From positions 4,043,001 through 4,107,000 of the forward strand of contig NZ_CP035503.1 of assembly GCF_006970865.1 (NCBI RefSeq): DNA of 64,000 nt, in the 5' to 3' direction. Under the pieces are notes generated by a model. The model saw nothing but the letters and a program-made list of their open reading frames with translations, made no database searches and was not told where the DNA came from. Positions 38,508 to 46,512 of the stretch are shown one piece after another (positions within the stretch are counted from its first letter, which is position 1; each line of letters begins with the position of its first letter). The position numbers and the translations under genes were made by a program. Source of the DNA: Rhodoferax sediminis (lineage in GTDB: Bacteria > Pseudomonadota > Gammaproteobacteria > Burkholderiales > Burkholderiaceae_C).

Positions 38508-40976
38508 ATGCCGCCAGTTAACTCTCCCGCGCTGCAACAACACCCTCCCCGCACCGGCGCGGCGGCGGCCGCCGGACAGCTGCTCGACCTGGTGGAGTGG
38601 AGCACCGCTGCGGGCGCGTGGATGCTGGAGCTGCCGGAGCGCCGCGTGACGTGGACGCGCCGGCTCGCCGCGCTGCTCAAGCTGCCGCACGACTCGGCGC
38701 CCTCACTGCCGCTGGCGCGGGCGCTGGACCTTTACGCGCCCGAGTCGCGGGCGCTGATGACTTCGGCGTTCGAGGCCTGCCTGGAGAGGGCGGTGCCGTT
38801 CGACAGGGAGGCAGAGATCATCACGGCACAGGGCGATCGCCTGTGGGTGCGCACGGTCGGCAAGGCGCTGTGCGATCCCTCGGGGATTGTTGTGTGCGTG
38901 CAGGGCCTGCTGCAGGACCTGACGGAAAAAAAACGCGCCGAGCAGGAGTCCCTCAACGCCACCGTGCGGCTGAGTTCGACGCTGGCCAGCGTGACGCTCG
39001 ATCATGAAGGGCGCTTCACCTACGTGAATCGCGAGAGCGAGCGCCTGCTGCAACGCAGCAGCGTCCAGCTGCTGGGCCACACCATCTGGCGTGTACTGGA
39101 CGACGACGGGAGCAGCCGGCTGCGCAGCGAGTTGCGTGCCGTCCAGAACAGCCGGCTCAGCGTCGAGTTTGAAGAATTTTTTCCCGTGCTGGGAATATGG
39201 CTGGAGCTGCGCGCCTATCCGTTCGAGGAAGGCATTGCCCTGTACCTGCGCGACGTCAGCGCCTGGCAGCAGTCCAAGGAGCAGTTGCTGCTGCTGCAGA
39301 CCAGCATCAACCGCCTGAACGACATCGTGGTGATCGCCGACGCCGGCTCGCCGGACGCGCCGCATCCACGCATCGTCTTTGTCAACGACGCGTTCCAGCG
39401 GCGCACCGGCTACAGCCGCGACGAGGTGCTGGGCCAGACGCCGCGCATGTTGCAAGGCCCTTTGACCCAGCGCGCCGAACTCGAACGCATCCGCGAGGCC
39501 CTGGCACAGTCGCAGCCGGTGCGCGCAGAGTTGATCATCTACAAAAAAGATGGAGAGCAATTCTGGATGGAACTCGAGGTCGTCCCGGTCGATTATTTCG
39601 ACCGCGGGCTCACCCACTGGATCGCCGTGGCGCGCGATATCACCACACGCAAGGCGTCCGAGGACGAGATCGAACATCTGGCGTTCTACGACGCACTGAC
39701 GCAATTGCCCAACCGCCAGCTGCTGATGAGCCGGCTGCGGCATGTGCTGGCCCAGGCCGACCGGAAAATCGGCGCACTGATGTTCGTCGACCTCGACCAC
39801 TTCAAACTGCTCAACGACACCATGGGGCATTCGCGCGGCGACATGCTGCTGCGAAAGGCGGCGTCGCGCCTGGCCTCCTGCATCAGCCCTGACGACACCG
39901 TGGCGCGACTGGGCGGCGATGAGTTTGTGGTCATGCTGCAAGACTTGGGAGACAACCTGCCGGCGGCCAACGCCCGCGCGCTGGCGGTCGGGGAGAAAAT
40001 TCTGGCCATACTCGGCGAGCCCTACGATCTGGCCCGGTACTCGTACCACGGCACCTGCAGCATCGGCATCACCTCGTTCAACGAGGACGAGGTGAGCATC
40101 GAAGACCTGCTCAAACAGGCCGATCTGGCGATGTACCAGGCCAAGGCCTCGGGACGCAACGCGGTCTGCTTTTTCGACCCCGAGATGCAGGCGGTGGCCA
40201 CGGCCAATGCGGCGCTGACCTCGGAGCTCCGGCACGGCCTGCGCCACCACGAGTTCGTGCTGCATTACCAGCCGCAGGTCGGCAGCGACGGACGCATGCT
40301 GGGCGTCGAGGCACTGATGCGCTGGCAGCACCCGCAACGCGGCCTGGTGCTGCCCGACGCCTTCATTCCTCAGGCCGAAGACAGCGGACTCATCCTGCCG
40401 ATGGGCCAGTGGGCGCTGGAGAGCGCCTGCGTGCAACTGGCCCTGTGGGCCGCCCACCCCGACACCGAACAGCTCAGCATTTCCGTGAACGTGAGCGTGC
40501 GCCAGTTCCGCAACCCGGAGTTTGTCGATCAGGTGATGAACGTGATCCGGCGAACCGGCGTGCGTGCGCAGCGGCTCAAACTGGAACTCACCGAGAGCCT
40601 GCTGGCCACCGGCATCGAGGTCACCATTGCCAAGATGGGAATCCTCAAGAAGGCCGGCGTGACACTGTCGATCGACGACTTCGGCATGGGCTATTCCGCG
40701 CTGTCCTACCTCAAGCGCCTGCCACTGGACCAGCTGAAAATCGACCGGTCATTCGTGAAGGACATGCTGACCGATCCGAACGACGCCGCCATTGCCCGCA
40801 CCATCATTGGCCTGGCGCAAAGCCTGGGTCTGTCGGTGCTGGCCGAAGGGGTCGAGACCGAAGCCCAGCGCCAACTCCTGTCCCAATTTGGCTGCGACTG
40901 CTACCAGGGTCATCTGTTTTGCCGGGCGCTGCCCATCGACCAGCTCGAAGTCTTCATGCGCAGCATCGCGCAGTGA
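38508..40976 (+). CDS. PAS-GGDEF-EAL cyclic-di-GMP signalling protein
   Basis: This is an 822-residue cytoplasmic protein with no transmembrane segment seen. N-terminal PAS-like domains (about 20-400) include 'ITAQGDRLWVRTVGKALCDP', 'FTYVNRESERLLQRSSVQLL' and 'RIVFVNDAFQRRTGYSRDEV'. The GGDEF domain has an intact RLGGDEF near residue 468 with 'FVDLDHFKLLNDTMGHSRGD'. The EAL domain has 'GVEALMRWQHPQRGLVLPDA', 'LKLELTESLL', 'SIDDFGMGYSALSYLKRLPL' and 'DQLKIDRSFVKDM'. Both active-site signatures look intact, so it could make and break c-di-GMP, with the PAS domains sensing the signal. Monocistronic; converges on putA. Confidence 0.95.
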   Translation: MPPVNSPALQQHPPRTGAAAAAGQLLDLVEWSTAAGAWMLELPERRVTWTRRLAALLKLPHDSAPSLPLARALDLYAPESRALMTSAFEACLERAVPFDREAEIITAQGDRLWVRTVGKALCDPSGIVVCVQGLLQDLTEKKRAEQESLNATVRLSSTLASVTLDHEGRFTYVNRESERLLQRSSVQLLGHTIWRVLDDDGSSRLRSELRAVQNSRLSVEFEEFFPVLGIWLELRAYPFEEGIALYLRDVSAWQQSKEQLLLLQTSINRLNDIVVIADAGSPDAPHPRIVFVNDAFQRRTGYSRDEVLGQTPRMLQGPLTQRAELERIREALAQSQPVRAELIIYKKDGEQFWMELEVVPVDYFDRGLTHWIAVARDITTRKASEDEIEHLAFYDALTQLPNRQLLMSRLRHVLAQADRKIGALMFVDLDHFKLLNDTMGHSRGDMLLRKAASRLASCISPDDTVARLGGDEFVVMLQDLGDNLPAANARALAVGEKILAILGEPYDLARYSYHGTCSIGITSFNEDEVSIEDLLKQADLAMYQAKASGRNAVCFFDPEMQAVATANAALTSELRHGLRHHEFVLHYQPQVGSDGRMLGVEALMRWQHPQRGLVLPDAFIPQAEDSGLILPMGQWALESACVQLALWAAHPDTEQLSISVNVSVRQFRNPEFVDQVMNVIRRTGVRAQRLKLELTESLLATGIEVTIAKMGILKKAGVTLSIDDFGMGYSALSYLKRLPLDQLKIDRSFVKDMLTDPNDAAIARTIIGLAQSLGLSVLAEGVETEAQRQLLSQFGCDCYQGHLFCRALPIDQLEVFMRSIAQ

Positions 40977-40999
40977 ACCGGCGCGCCCTGCGCACACGC

Positions 41000-43900
41000 T
41001 CAGGCGGGCGAGGCCAGCAACTGCACGTTGCCGCCCGCGGCCGTGGTGTTGACGGTGACGGTCTGCTCCGCGCAAAAGCGGGCCAGGTAGTGCGGCCCGC
41101 CGGCCTTCGGGCCGGTGCCCGAGAGTCCCTCGCCGCCGAACGGCTGCACCCCGACCACGGCGCCGATCATGTTGCGGTTGATGTAGACGTTGCCGACGCG
41201 GGCGCGCGCGGCCAGCGCCTGCGCACGCGAGTCGATTCGCGTCTGGATGCCCAGCGTGAGGCCGTAGCCGAGCGCATTGATCTGGTCGATCACCGCGGCC
41301 GGGTCGCCGCGCCAGCGCACGATGTGCAGCACGGGGCCGAAGATTTCCTGCTGCACGTCGGCCACCGCCGCCACCTCGAAGGCACTCGGCGGAATCAGGT
41401 TTGCTATTGGGTTTGTAGCTGACTGCGTAGAGTCTTCAATGACTGTGACCGGTTTTGATGTTGAAACCAGACGTTCGAGATGGCGCCGGATAGCGCCCCA
41501 CGCCTGCCGGTCGATCACCGGGCCGACATCGGTGGCCAGATCGGCCGGATCGCCCGCCACCAGTTCTTTGGCGGCGCCGCGGATCATCTCGATCACGCCA
41601 TCGGCGATGCCCTCGTGCACACAGAGCAGGCGCAGCGCCGAACAGCGCTGGCCCGCGCTGCGAAACGACGACTGCAGCACCGCGTCGGCCACCTGCTCGG
41701 GCAGCGCGGTGCTGTCCACCAGCATGGCGTTGATGCCGCCGGTCTCGGCAATCAACGGGACGATGGGGCCGTCCTTCGCGGCCAGCGCGCGGTTGATGAT
41801 CCTGGCCACCTCGGTCGAGCCGGTGAACACCACACCGGCGATGCCGGGCTGCGCCACCAGCGCCGCACCCACCGTGTCGCCGGGACCGTGCGCCAGTTGC
41901 AGCGCGCCCTCGGGCACGCCGGCGCGGTGCAAGAGTCGCACCGCCTCGAAGGCCACAGCAGGCGTCTGCTCGGCCGGCTTCGCCAGCACGGTGTTGCCGG
42001 TGGCCAGCGCCGCGGCGACCTGGCCCATGAAGATGGCGAGGGGGAAGTTCCATGGGCTGATGCAGACCCAGACGCCGCGCGCCGTCAAGCGCAACTCGTT
42101 GCTTTCCCCCGTCGGCCCCGGCAGGGCCACCGGCACCATGATGCGCTCGGCTTCATTGGCGTAGTAGCGCAGAAAGTCCGCCGCCTCGCGCACCTCGGCC
42201 ACGCTGTCGCCCCAGGTCTTGAAGGCCTCCTTTACCATCAGCGCGCAAAAGCGCGGCAGCTCCGCTTCCAGCGCGTCGGCGGCCCGACGCAGGATGGCGC
42301 TGCGCTCGTGAACCGGTGTTTTGCTCCATTTTTGATAGCTCATAGCGCTTGTCTGATAAGCGCTAGAGGTTGTTTTGACATCAAACTCGGGCACGGCCGG
42401 CAGCGCGGTGGCGGCGTACGCAGCGAGCAGCGGCGCACGCATGGGCTCCACGGTGAGGTCCAGCCCGGCACTATTGCGGCGCCCGGCGCCATACAGATCC
42501 AGCGGCAAGGGCAGGGAAGCCTCGGGCTCCAGCCGCAGCGGCGAGATCAGCAGTTCGTCCATGCCCACCGACTCGTCGGCGAGCTGGTGCACGAACGAGG
42601 AATTGGCCCCGTTCTCCAGCAGCCGGCGCACCAGGTAGGCGAGCAGGTCCTTGTGCCGGCCGACCGGGGCATACACACGTACCGGTATCGCTCCTTCCCC
42701 CGCTGGGGGAGTCTTCATCACCTCGCGGTACACGCCCTCGCCCATGCCGTGCAGCCGCTGCAACTCGAATGGTGCCGGTGCGCGTTTCTGCGACGGGCCG
42801 CCCCCAGGAGAAACCGCCCCCCCGGAAGGCAGCGCTGCAAGCGCGGGGGCACTTTCAGCCATCTGCAAAATCGCCGCGATGGTCCCCGCGTTGTGCGTGG
42901 CGAACTGCGGGTAAATCGCGTCGGGTGCGGCCAGCAGCGCCCGCGCGCACGCCAGGTAGCTCACGTCGGTGTGGTGCTTGTGCGTGAACACCGGGTAGTG
43001 CGGCAGGCCCAGCTCCTGCGCGCGCTTGATCTCGGCATCCCAGTAGGCACCCTTGACCAGGCGGCACATCAGGCGCAGCCGGTATTTGCGCGCCAGTGCC
43101 GTGACGTGCTCGATGAGTTCGAGCGCGCGCGTCTGGTAGGCCTGCATGGCCAGGCCAAAGCCCTGCCACTGCGGGAAGTGCTGGGCCACGCGGGCCGCCA
43201 GCGCCTCGAACACATCGAGCGACAGCTCCAGCCGGTCCACCTCCTCGGCGTCGATCGTGAGGTTCAGGTTGGCCGTGGCGGCCAGCTCGCACAGGCCCCA
43301 CACGCGCGGCACCAGTTCGGCCATGACGCGCGCCTTTTGTGCGTCCTCGTAGCGCGGGTGCAGCGCGCTGAGCTTGATGGAGATACCATCATTTCGCTCG
43401 CAAGCCGATGCAAGGTCTGCATATGTTGCTATTTTTTTAATAGCACTCGTGTAGCTGTCCAGATAATGCTGCGCATCCGCGTCGGTGCGCGCGCCCTCCC
43501 CCAGCATGTCGTAGCTGAAGCACAAGCCGACGCTCCTGTGCCGGGCCGCGGCCGCCTCCTGCATCGCCTCGCCGATGGTCTGGCCGAGCACGAACTGGCG
43601 GCCCAGCAGCTGCACGGCGCGCAGCGTGGCGGCCACGACCGAACGCGCGCCCAGCCTGGCGAACAGGCCCGGCTGCTGCTCATCCGCCTGTCCTGAATTC
43701 GTCGCGGTCGGCAGAAACTTCTTGGACAGCGCGATCGCCGCGGACGACAGCCGCGCCAGCGCCTTGTCGCCCGCGTGGTCAAAGTCGGCGCGGCCCAGCT
43801 GGTCGGCGGTGAGTTCAATCGCGGTCTCGGCGTCGGGCACGCGCAGCAGGGCTTCGGCCAGGCGCATCAGCGCCAGCCCCTCGGCGCTGGAGATCGGGTA

Positions 43901-44071
43901 CTCCTTGAGCAGGCTTTCCATGGCCCAGAACGGTGGCGGATGGCGCCGCACGGCCTGCACCCAGGGCCGGGCGGCCTGGGCAGCGGCGCCCCAGTCGAGC
44001 GCGCCTTGCAGTGACTGCAGGCGCTGGGTCACGATCTGGTCTTCGGGTCGATAGGGAAACGGCAGGCGCAT
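41000..44071 (-). CDS. putA: Bifunctional proline dehydrogenase / P5C dehydrogenase
   Basis: PutA oxidises proline to glutamate with FAD then NAD+. This 1023-residue form lacks the N-terminal ribbon-helix-helix repressor domain of E. coli PutA, so it is enzymatic only. The PRODH part (about 150-520) shows 'ISIKLSALHPRYEDAQKARV', 'RLVKGAYWDAEIKRAQELGL' and 'APVGRHKDLLAYLVRRLLEN'. The P5CDH part has 'CISPWNFPLAIFMGQVAAAL', 'TGSTEVARIINRALAAKDGP', 'FRSAGQRCSALRLLCVHEG' (catalytic Cys near 808) and 'AVVGVQPFGGEGLSGTGPKA'. GGAGA precedes the ATG at 44071. Up to five stretches of the gene look repeat-derived yet the frame is open. Divergent from an Lrp-type gene, the likely regulator. Confidence 0.95.
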   Translation of the reverse strand: MRLPFPYRPEDQIVTQRLQSLQGALDWGAAAQAARPWVQAVRRHPPPFWAMESLLKEYPISSAEGLALMRLAEALLRVPDAETAIELTADQLGRADFDHAGDKALARLSSAAIALSKKFLPTATNSGQADEQQPGLFARLGARSVVAATLRAVQLLGRQFVLGQTIGEAMQEAAAARHRSVGLCFSYDMLGEGARTDADAQHYLDSYTSAIKKIATYADLASACERNDGISIKLSALHPRYEDAQKARVMAELVPRVWGLCELAATANLNLTIDAEEVDRLELSLDVFEALAARVAQHFPQWQGFGLAMQAYQTRALELIEHVTALARKYRLRLMCRLVKGAYWDAEIKRAQELGLPHYPVFTHKHHTDVSYLACARALLAAPDAIYPQFATHNAGTIAAILQMAESAPALAALPSGGAVSPGGGPSQKRAPAPFELQRLHGMGEGVYREVMKTPPAGEGAIPVRVYAPVGRHKDLLAYLVRRLLENGANSSFVHQLADESVGMDELLISPLRLEPEASLPLPLDLYGAGRRNSAGLDLTVEPMRAPLLAAYAATALPAVPEFDVKTTSSAYQTSAMSYQKWSKTPVHERSAILRRAADALEAELPRFCALMVKEAFKTWGDSVAEVREAADFLRYYANEAERIMVPVALPGPTGESNELRLTARGVWVCISPWNFPLAIFMGQVAAALATGNTVLAKPAEQTPAVAFEAVRLLHRAGVPEGALQLAHGPGDTVGAALVAQPGIAGVVFTGSTEVARIINRALAAKDGPIVPLIAETGGINAMLVDSTALPEQVADAVLQSSFRSAGQRCSALRLLCVHEGIADGVIEMIRGAAKELVAGDPADLATDVGPVIDRQAWGAIRRHLERLVSTSKPVTVIEDSTQSATNPIANLIPPSAFEVAAVADVQQEIFGPVLHIVRWRGDPAAVIDQINALGYGLTLGIQTRIDSRAQALAARARVGNVYINRNMIGAVVGVQPFGGEGLSGTGPKAGGPHYLARFCAEQTVTVNTTAAGGNVQLLASPA
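41402..41466 (-). repeat. In-frame repeat copy in the P5CDH part of putA
   Basis: Coding-strand sequence TCAAAACCGGTCACAGTC ... GAAGACTCTACGCAGTCAGC ... TACAAACCCAATAGCAAA follows the repeat layout (TCAAAA start, GCTA near the end, final TAGCA). It encodes about TSKPVTVIEDSTQSATNPIA, a surface-like insert at residues about 868-890. Confidence 0.5.
42323..42384 (-). repeat. Canonical copy of the palindromic repeat between the two putA enzyme domains
   Basis: This is the best-preserved copy. TAGCGCTT (42343-42350) and AAGCGCTA (42358-42365) form a perfect 8-bp inverted repeat with a 7-nt loop. It is flanked by GCTCCATTTTTGATAGCT on one side and GTTTTGACATCAAA on the other. On the putA strand it encodes about FDVKTTSSAYQTSAMSYQKW, with GCTATC read as GC|TAT|C. 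Confidence 0.75.
42691..42711 (-). repeat. Short G/C-rich inverted repeat inside putA
   Basis: CTTCCCCC-GC-TGGGGGAG-type hairpin (42693-42710), in frame, encoding about TPPAGEG inside the PRODH region. It looks like a second repeat class typical of intergenic DNA in these bacteria. Confidence 0.4.
42794..42850 (-). repeat. G/C-rich insert inside the PRODH domain of putA
   Basis: GGCCGCCCCCAGGAGAAACC ... GGAAGGCAGCGCTGCAAGCG ... CGGGGG encodes the Gly/Pro/Ser-rich stretch around LPSGGAVSPGGGPSQKRAP, unlike the conserved flanks. It looks like an inserted G/C-rich repeat rather than enzyme core. Confidence 0.4.
43382..43455 (+). repeat. Antisense repeat copy in the N-terminal part of putA
   Basis: The plus strand holds CTCGCAAGCCGATGCAAGG ... 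TCTGCATATGTTGCTATT ... AATAGCAC, aligning with the intergenic copy at 53093-53152 (CTCAAGCCCATAC ... TCTGTGTATTAAGCTATT ... AATAGCA). It codes about SAIKKIATYADLASACERND on the putA strand. Confidence 0.5.
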
Positions 44072-44138
44072 GGTGGTCTCCGGTACTTTGGTGAATATCG
44101 CCATGTTGAATCAAGCTACGCTGAATTTTCGACTGGAT

Positions 44139-44158
44139 TTATCCAATTAACCGGATAA
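44139..44158. promoter_or_regulatory. Candidate Lrp-type operator between putA and its regulator
   Basis: TTATCC-N8-GGATAA is a perfect 6-bp inverted repeat in the AT-rich gap, 10 bp before the regulator ATG. It is a plausible binding site for the adjacent Lrp/AsnC protein controlling both genes. Confidence 0.5.
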
Positions 44159-44168
44159 TTCACCAACC

Positions 44169-44651
44169 ATGCCCCAAGCCACGTCCGACCTCGACCGCAT
44201 CGACCTGAAGATCCTCAAGGTGCTGCAGGACGACGGCCGCACCTCCAACCTCAAGCTGGCCGAGGCCGTGGCGCTGTCCCCCACCGCGGTGCTGGCGCGC
44301 GTGCAACGGCTCACGCGCGACGGCTACCTGCTGGGCTACGAGGCGCGGCTCAATCCCCTCAAGCTCGGGCGCGGCATGATGGTGTTCATCGAGGTGCTGC
44401 TGGACCGCACCACGCCCAACGTGTTCGAGGCCTTCAAGGCTGCGGTGCAGGTGCACGAAGCCATCATGGAATGCCATATGGTGGCCGGCGGCTTCGACTA
44501 CCTGCTCAAGACCCGCATGGCCGACATGGCGGCCTACCGCGACTTTGCCGGCACCGTGCTGTGGCAGCTGCCCGGCGTGCGCGAGACCCGCACCTACGCG
44601 GTGATGGAAGAGGTGAAGAACACCACGCGGCTGCCACTGCCGGCGCATTGA
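44169..44651 (+). CDS. Lrp/AsnC-family regulator, probable activator of putA
   Basis: This is a 160-residue protein with an N-terminal helix-turn-helix ('LDRIDLKILKVLQDDGRTSN', 'LKLAEAVALSPTAVLARVQR') and a C-terminal RAM/ACT-like effector domain ('IMECHMVAGGFDYLLKTRMA', 'TVLWQLPGVRETRTYAVMEE'). Divergent Lrp-type genes next to putA are the PutR/BkdR-like pattern in proteobacteria lacking a self-repressing PutA, where proline is the inducer. That matches this PutA, which has no DNA-binding domain. Confidence 0.92.
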   Translation: MPQATSDLDRIDLKILKVLQDDGRTSNLKLAEAVALSPTAVLARVQRLTRDGYLLGYEARLNPLKLGRGMMVFIEVLLDRTTPNVFEAFKAAVQVHEAIMECHMVAGGFDYLLKTRMADMAAYRDFAGTVLWQLPGVRETRTYAVMEEVKNTTRLPLPAH

Positions 44652-44793
44652 AGCCTTTGTGCGTCGCACTCGTGTCACGCCTGCCCTCACAAAGGCTGTG
44701 TACTATTGCCGCAAATCCGCCTCTTTTCTCTTTTTTTCCGACAAAATGACGGTAACTTGCGTAAAGTGCAGGTGCTTAATCAACAAACGGCTC

Positions 44794-45762
44794 ATGGCAT
44801 CTCCTCGTACCGACGTGGCTACCACTCCACTGGCTTATCTTGAGCCCGTGGGACTGTCGCCGGTCGAGGCGAATGCCATCCTGGCGTTGGCCGGCCGCAA
44901 CAACAGCACCGTGCAATGGCAGCGGCCGCCGCCCGACAGCGCGCCGGATGTGTATGTGGCGCATCTGCGCTCGGTCGATTTGCCCGAAGACGGCACCGAT
45001 TCCATCCCGCCCTGGAGCATCGACCGTTATCCGCCTCGCGTCGTGGTGGACGAGCGCGGGCGCTACCAGGGGCGTCCGGTGTGCCTGGTCGGCGGCTGCG
45101 AAAACAACCATCTGGCCTGGAACTCGAAAGATGCGGAGTCCATTGGCGAGCTCAATGCCGGGCTGCGCTTTGCGGCGGCCCAGCTCTCGCGCCAGCGCAT
45201 TCGCTATGCACTGGCGCGCGCAGCGTGGCTGAACCGCGACACCTGGGCCACCAGCCGGCTGCACCTGCTCAGCCATGGCCAGGTCATGGCGATGATCGAC
45301 CCGGCCAGCGGACAGGTGCACCTGCGCCGCTCGGCCACCGCGATGCAGCTCGAACGCGTCGCCCTGCAAGTCCTGCCGGCACGCCCCGTGGCGCATTCAC
45401 CCGACTTCGAGATACTGCCCATGGCCTCCGTGCTGTGGGAGCTGGCCCGGCGCTGCAACGAAGAGGCCCTGCCGCGGCTGTTGCCGCCCGCGCTCCTCAA
45501 GTCGCGGCTGATGCGCGCCAGCCCGTTGCCGGTCCCCATGGCCGACCTCGACGAGCAAAGCCAGATGATTCTGGGCGAACTGGACCAAACTCCGCTCACG
45601 GTGGCGCAGTTGCGCAGCAAATGCAAACTGCCGGAGCCCACGCTGACGCGCGCGCTCGCGGGCCTGGCGATCAGTCAGGCCACACGCGCCGTCTCCACGG
45701 GGCTGTCGGCGCAACGCATCTTCGGCCACATGCTGGGCTGGCTGCCAGGCTGGCAGCGCTGA
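44794..45762 (+). CDS. Conserved protein of unknown function
   Basis: This is a 322-residue soluble protein that I do not recognise. It starts MASPRTDVATTPLAYLEPVG. A His/Tyr/Trp-rich middle with a paired Cys block 'GRPVCLVGGCENNHLAWNSK' is followed by 'QLSRQRIRYALARAAWLNRD'. The C-terminal 100 residues look like a winged-helix fold ('LDQTPLTVAQLRSKCKLPEP'). It converges on yggS with 14 bp between. An in-frame ATG 16 codons earlier (44746) is possible but adds a Cys-rich leader (TCVKCRC). No ribosome binding site is clear for either. Confidence 0.7.
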   Translation: MASPRTDVATTPLAYLEPVGLSPVEANAILALAGRNNSTVQWQRPPPDSAPDVYVAHLRSVDLPEDGTDSIPPWSIDRYPPRVVVDERGRYQGRPVCLVGGCENNHLAWNSKDAESIGELNAGLRFAAAQLSRQRIRYALARAAWLNRDTWATSRLHLLSHGQVMAMIDPASGQVHLRRSATAMQLERVALQVLPARPVAHSPDFEILPMASVLWELARRCNEEALPRLLPPALLKSRLMRASPLPVPMADLDEQSQMILGELDQTPLTVAQLRSKCKLPEPTLTRALAGLAISQATRAVSTGLSAQRIFGHMLGWLPGWQR

Positions 45763-45776
45763 GTCCCGGTGCTCGC

Positions 45777-46472
45777 CTACGGCCTGGGGCGAATCCCAAA
45801 AATCGCGGTGCCGACGCGCACCATCGTGCTGCCGGCCTGGATGGCAGCCTCCAGGTCCGCCGTCATGCCCATCGACAGCGTATCGAAATGATCGAGCTCC
45901 GGCCCGACCACCGCCGCAATTTGCTCGAACAAGGTCCTGGCCCTGGCGTGCACCGCCACTTGCGCCGCAAAATCGGGGGCGGGTTCGGGGATGGTCATCA
46001 GCCCGCGCACCTGCAGATGCGGCAATTCCGCCACTTCGCGCACCAGTGCCAGCGCAGCTTGCGGCGCCACGCCCGACTTCGTCGGCCCCCCGTCGATGTT
46101 CACCTGAATGCATACCTGCAGCGGCTCCAGTTCCGGTGGCCGCTGCTCACTCAAACGCTGCGCGATCTTGAGCCGGTCGATGGTGTGAGCCCAGTCGAAG
46201 TGCCCGGCGACGAGCCGGGTCTTGTTGCTCTGGATCGGGCCAATGCAGTGCCATTGCAAGGGCAGATCGCGCAGTGCGGCCATCTTGTCCACGGCCTCCT
46301 GCAGGTAGTTTTCGCCAAAGGCGATCTGCCCCGCCGCAAAGGCCTCGCGCACCGCATCAACGCCCCAGGTTTTGGACACGGCCAGCAGCGTCACCGTCTG
46401 CGCGTCGCGCCCGGCAGCCCGACAGGCCGCCGCAATGCGCGCGCGAACCCTCTGGAGGTTGTCACCAATCAT
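45777..46472 (-). CDS. yggS: YggS/PLPBP family pyridoxal phosphate homeostasis protein
   Basis: This 231-residue protein binds PLP without known enzyme activity and buffers free PLP. Seen: 'TVTLLAVSKTWGVDAVREAF' with the PLP Lys in AVSK, 'AGQIAFGENYLQEAVDKMAA', 'LQWHCIGPIQSNKTRLVAGH', 'QVNIDGGPTKSGVAPQAALA' and 'LSMGMTADLEAAIQAGSTMV'. The ATG at 46472 is preferred over that at 46478 because AAGGA is 8 nt away from it. Divergent from pilT, as in many Gram-negative genomes. Confidence 0.94.
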   Translation of the reverse strand: MIGDNLQRVRARIAAACRAAGRDAQTVTLLAVSKTWGVDAVREAFAAGQIAFGENYLQEAVDKMAALRDLPLQWHCIGPIQSNKTRLVAGHFDWAHTIDRLKIAQRLSEQRPPELEPLQVCIQVNIDGGPTKSGVAPQAALALVREVAELPHLQVRGLMTIPEPAPDFAAQVAVHARARTLFEQIAAVVGPELDHFDTLSMGMTADLEAAIQAGSTMVRVGTAIFGIRPRP

Positions 46473-46512
46473 GGTCATAATCCTTCAAGAATATCAAACC
46501 ACCGGGAGAGCT

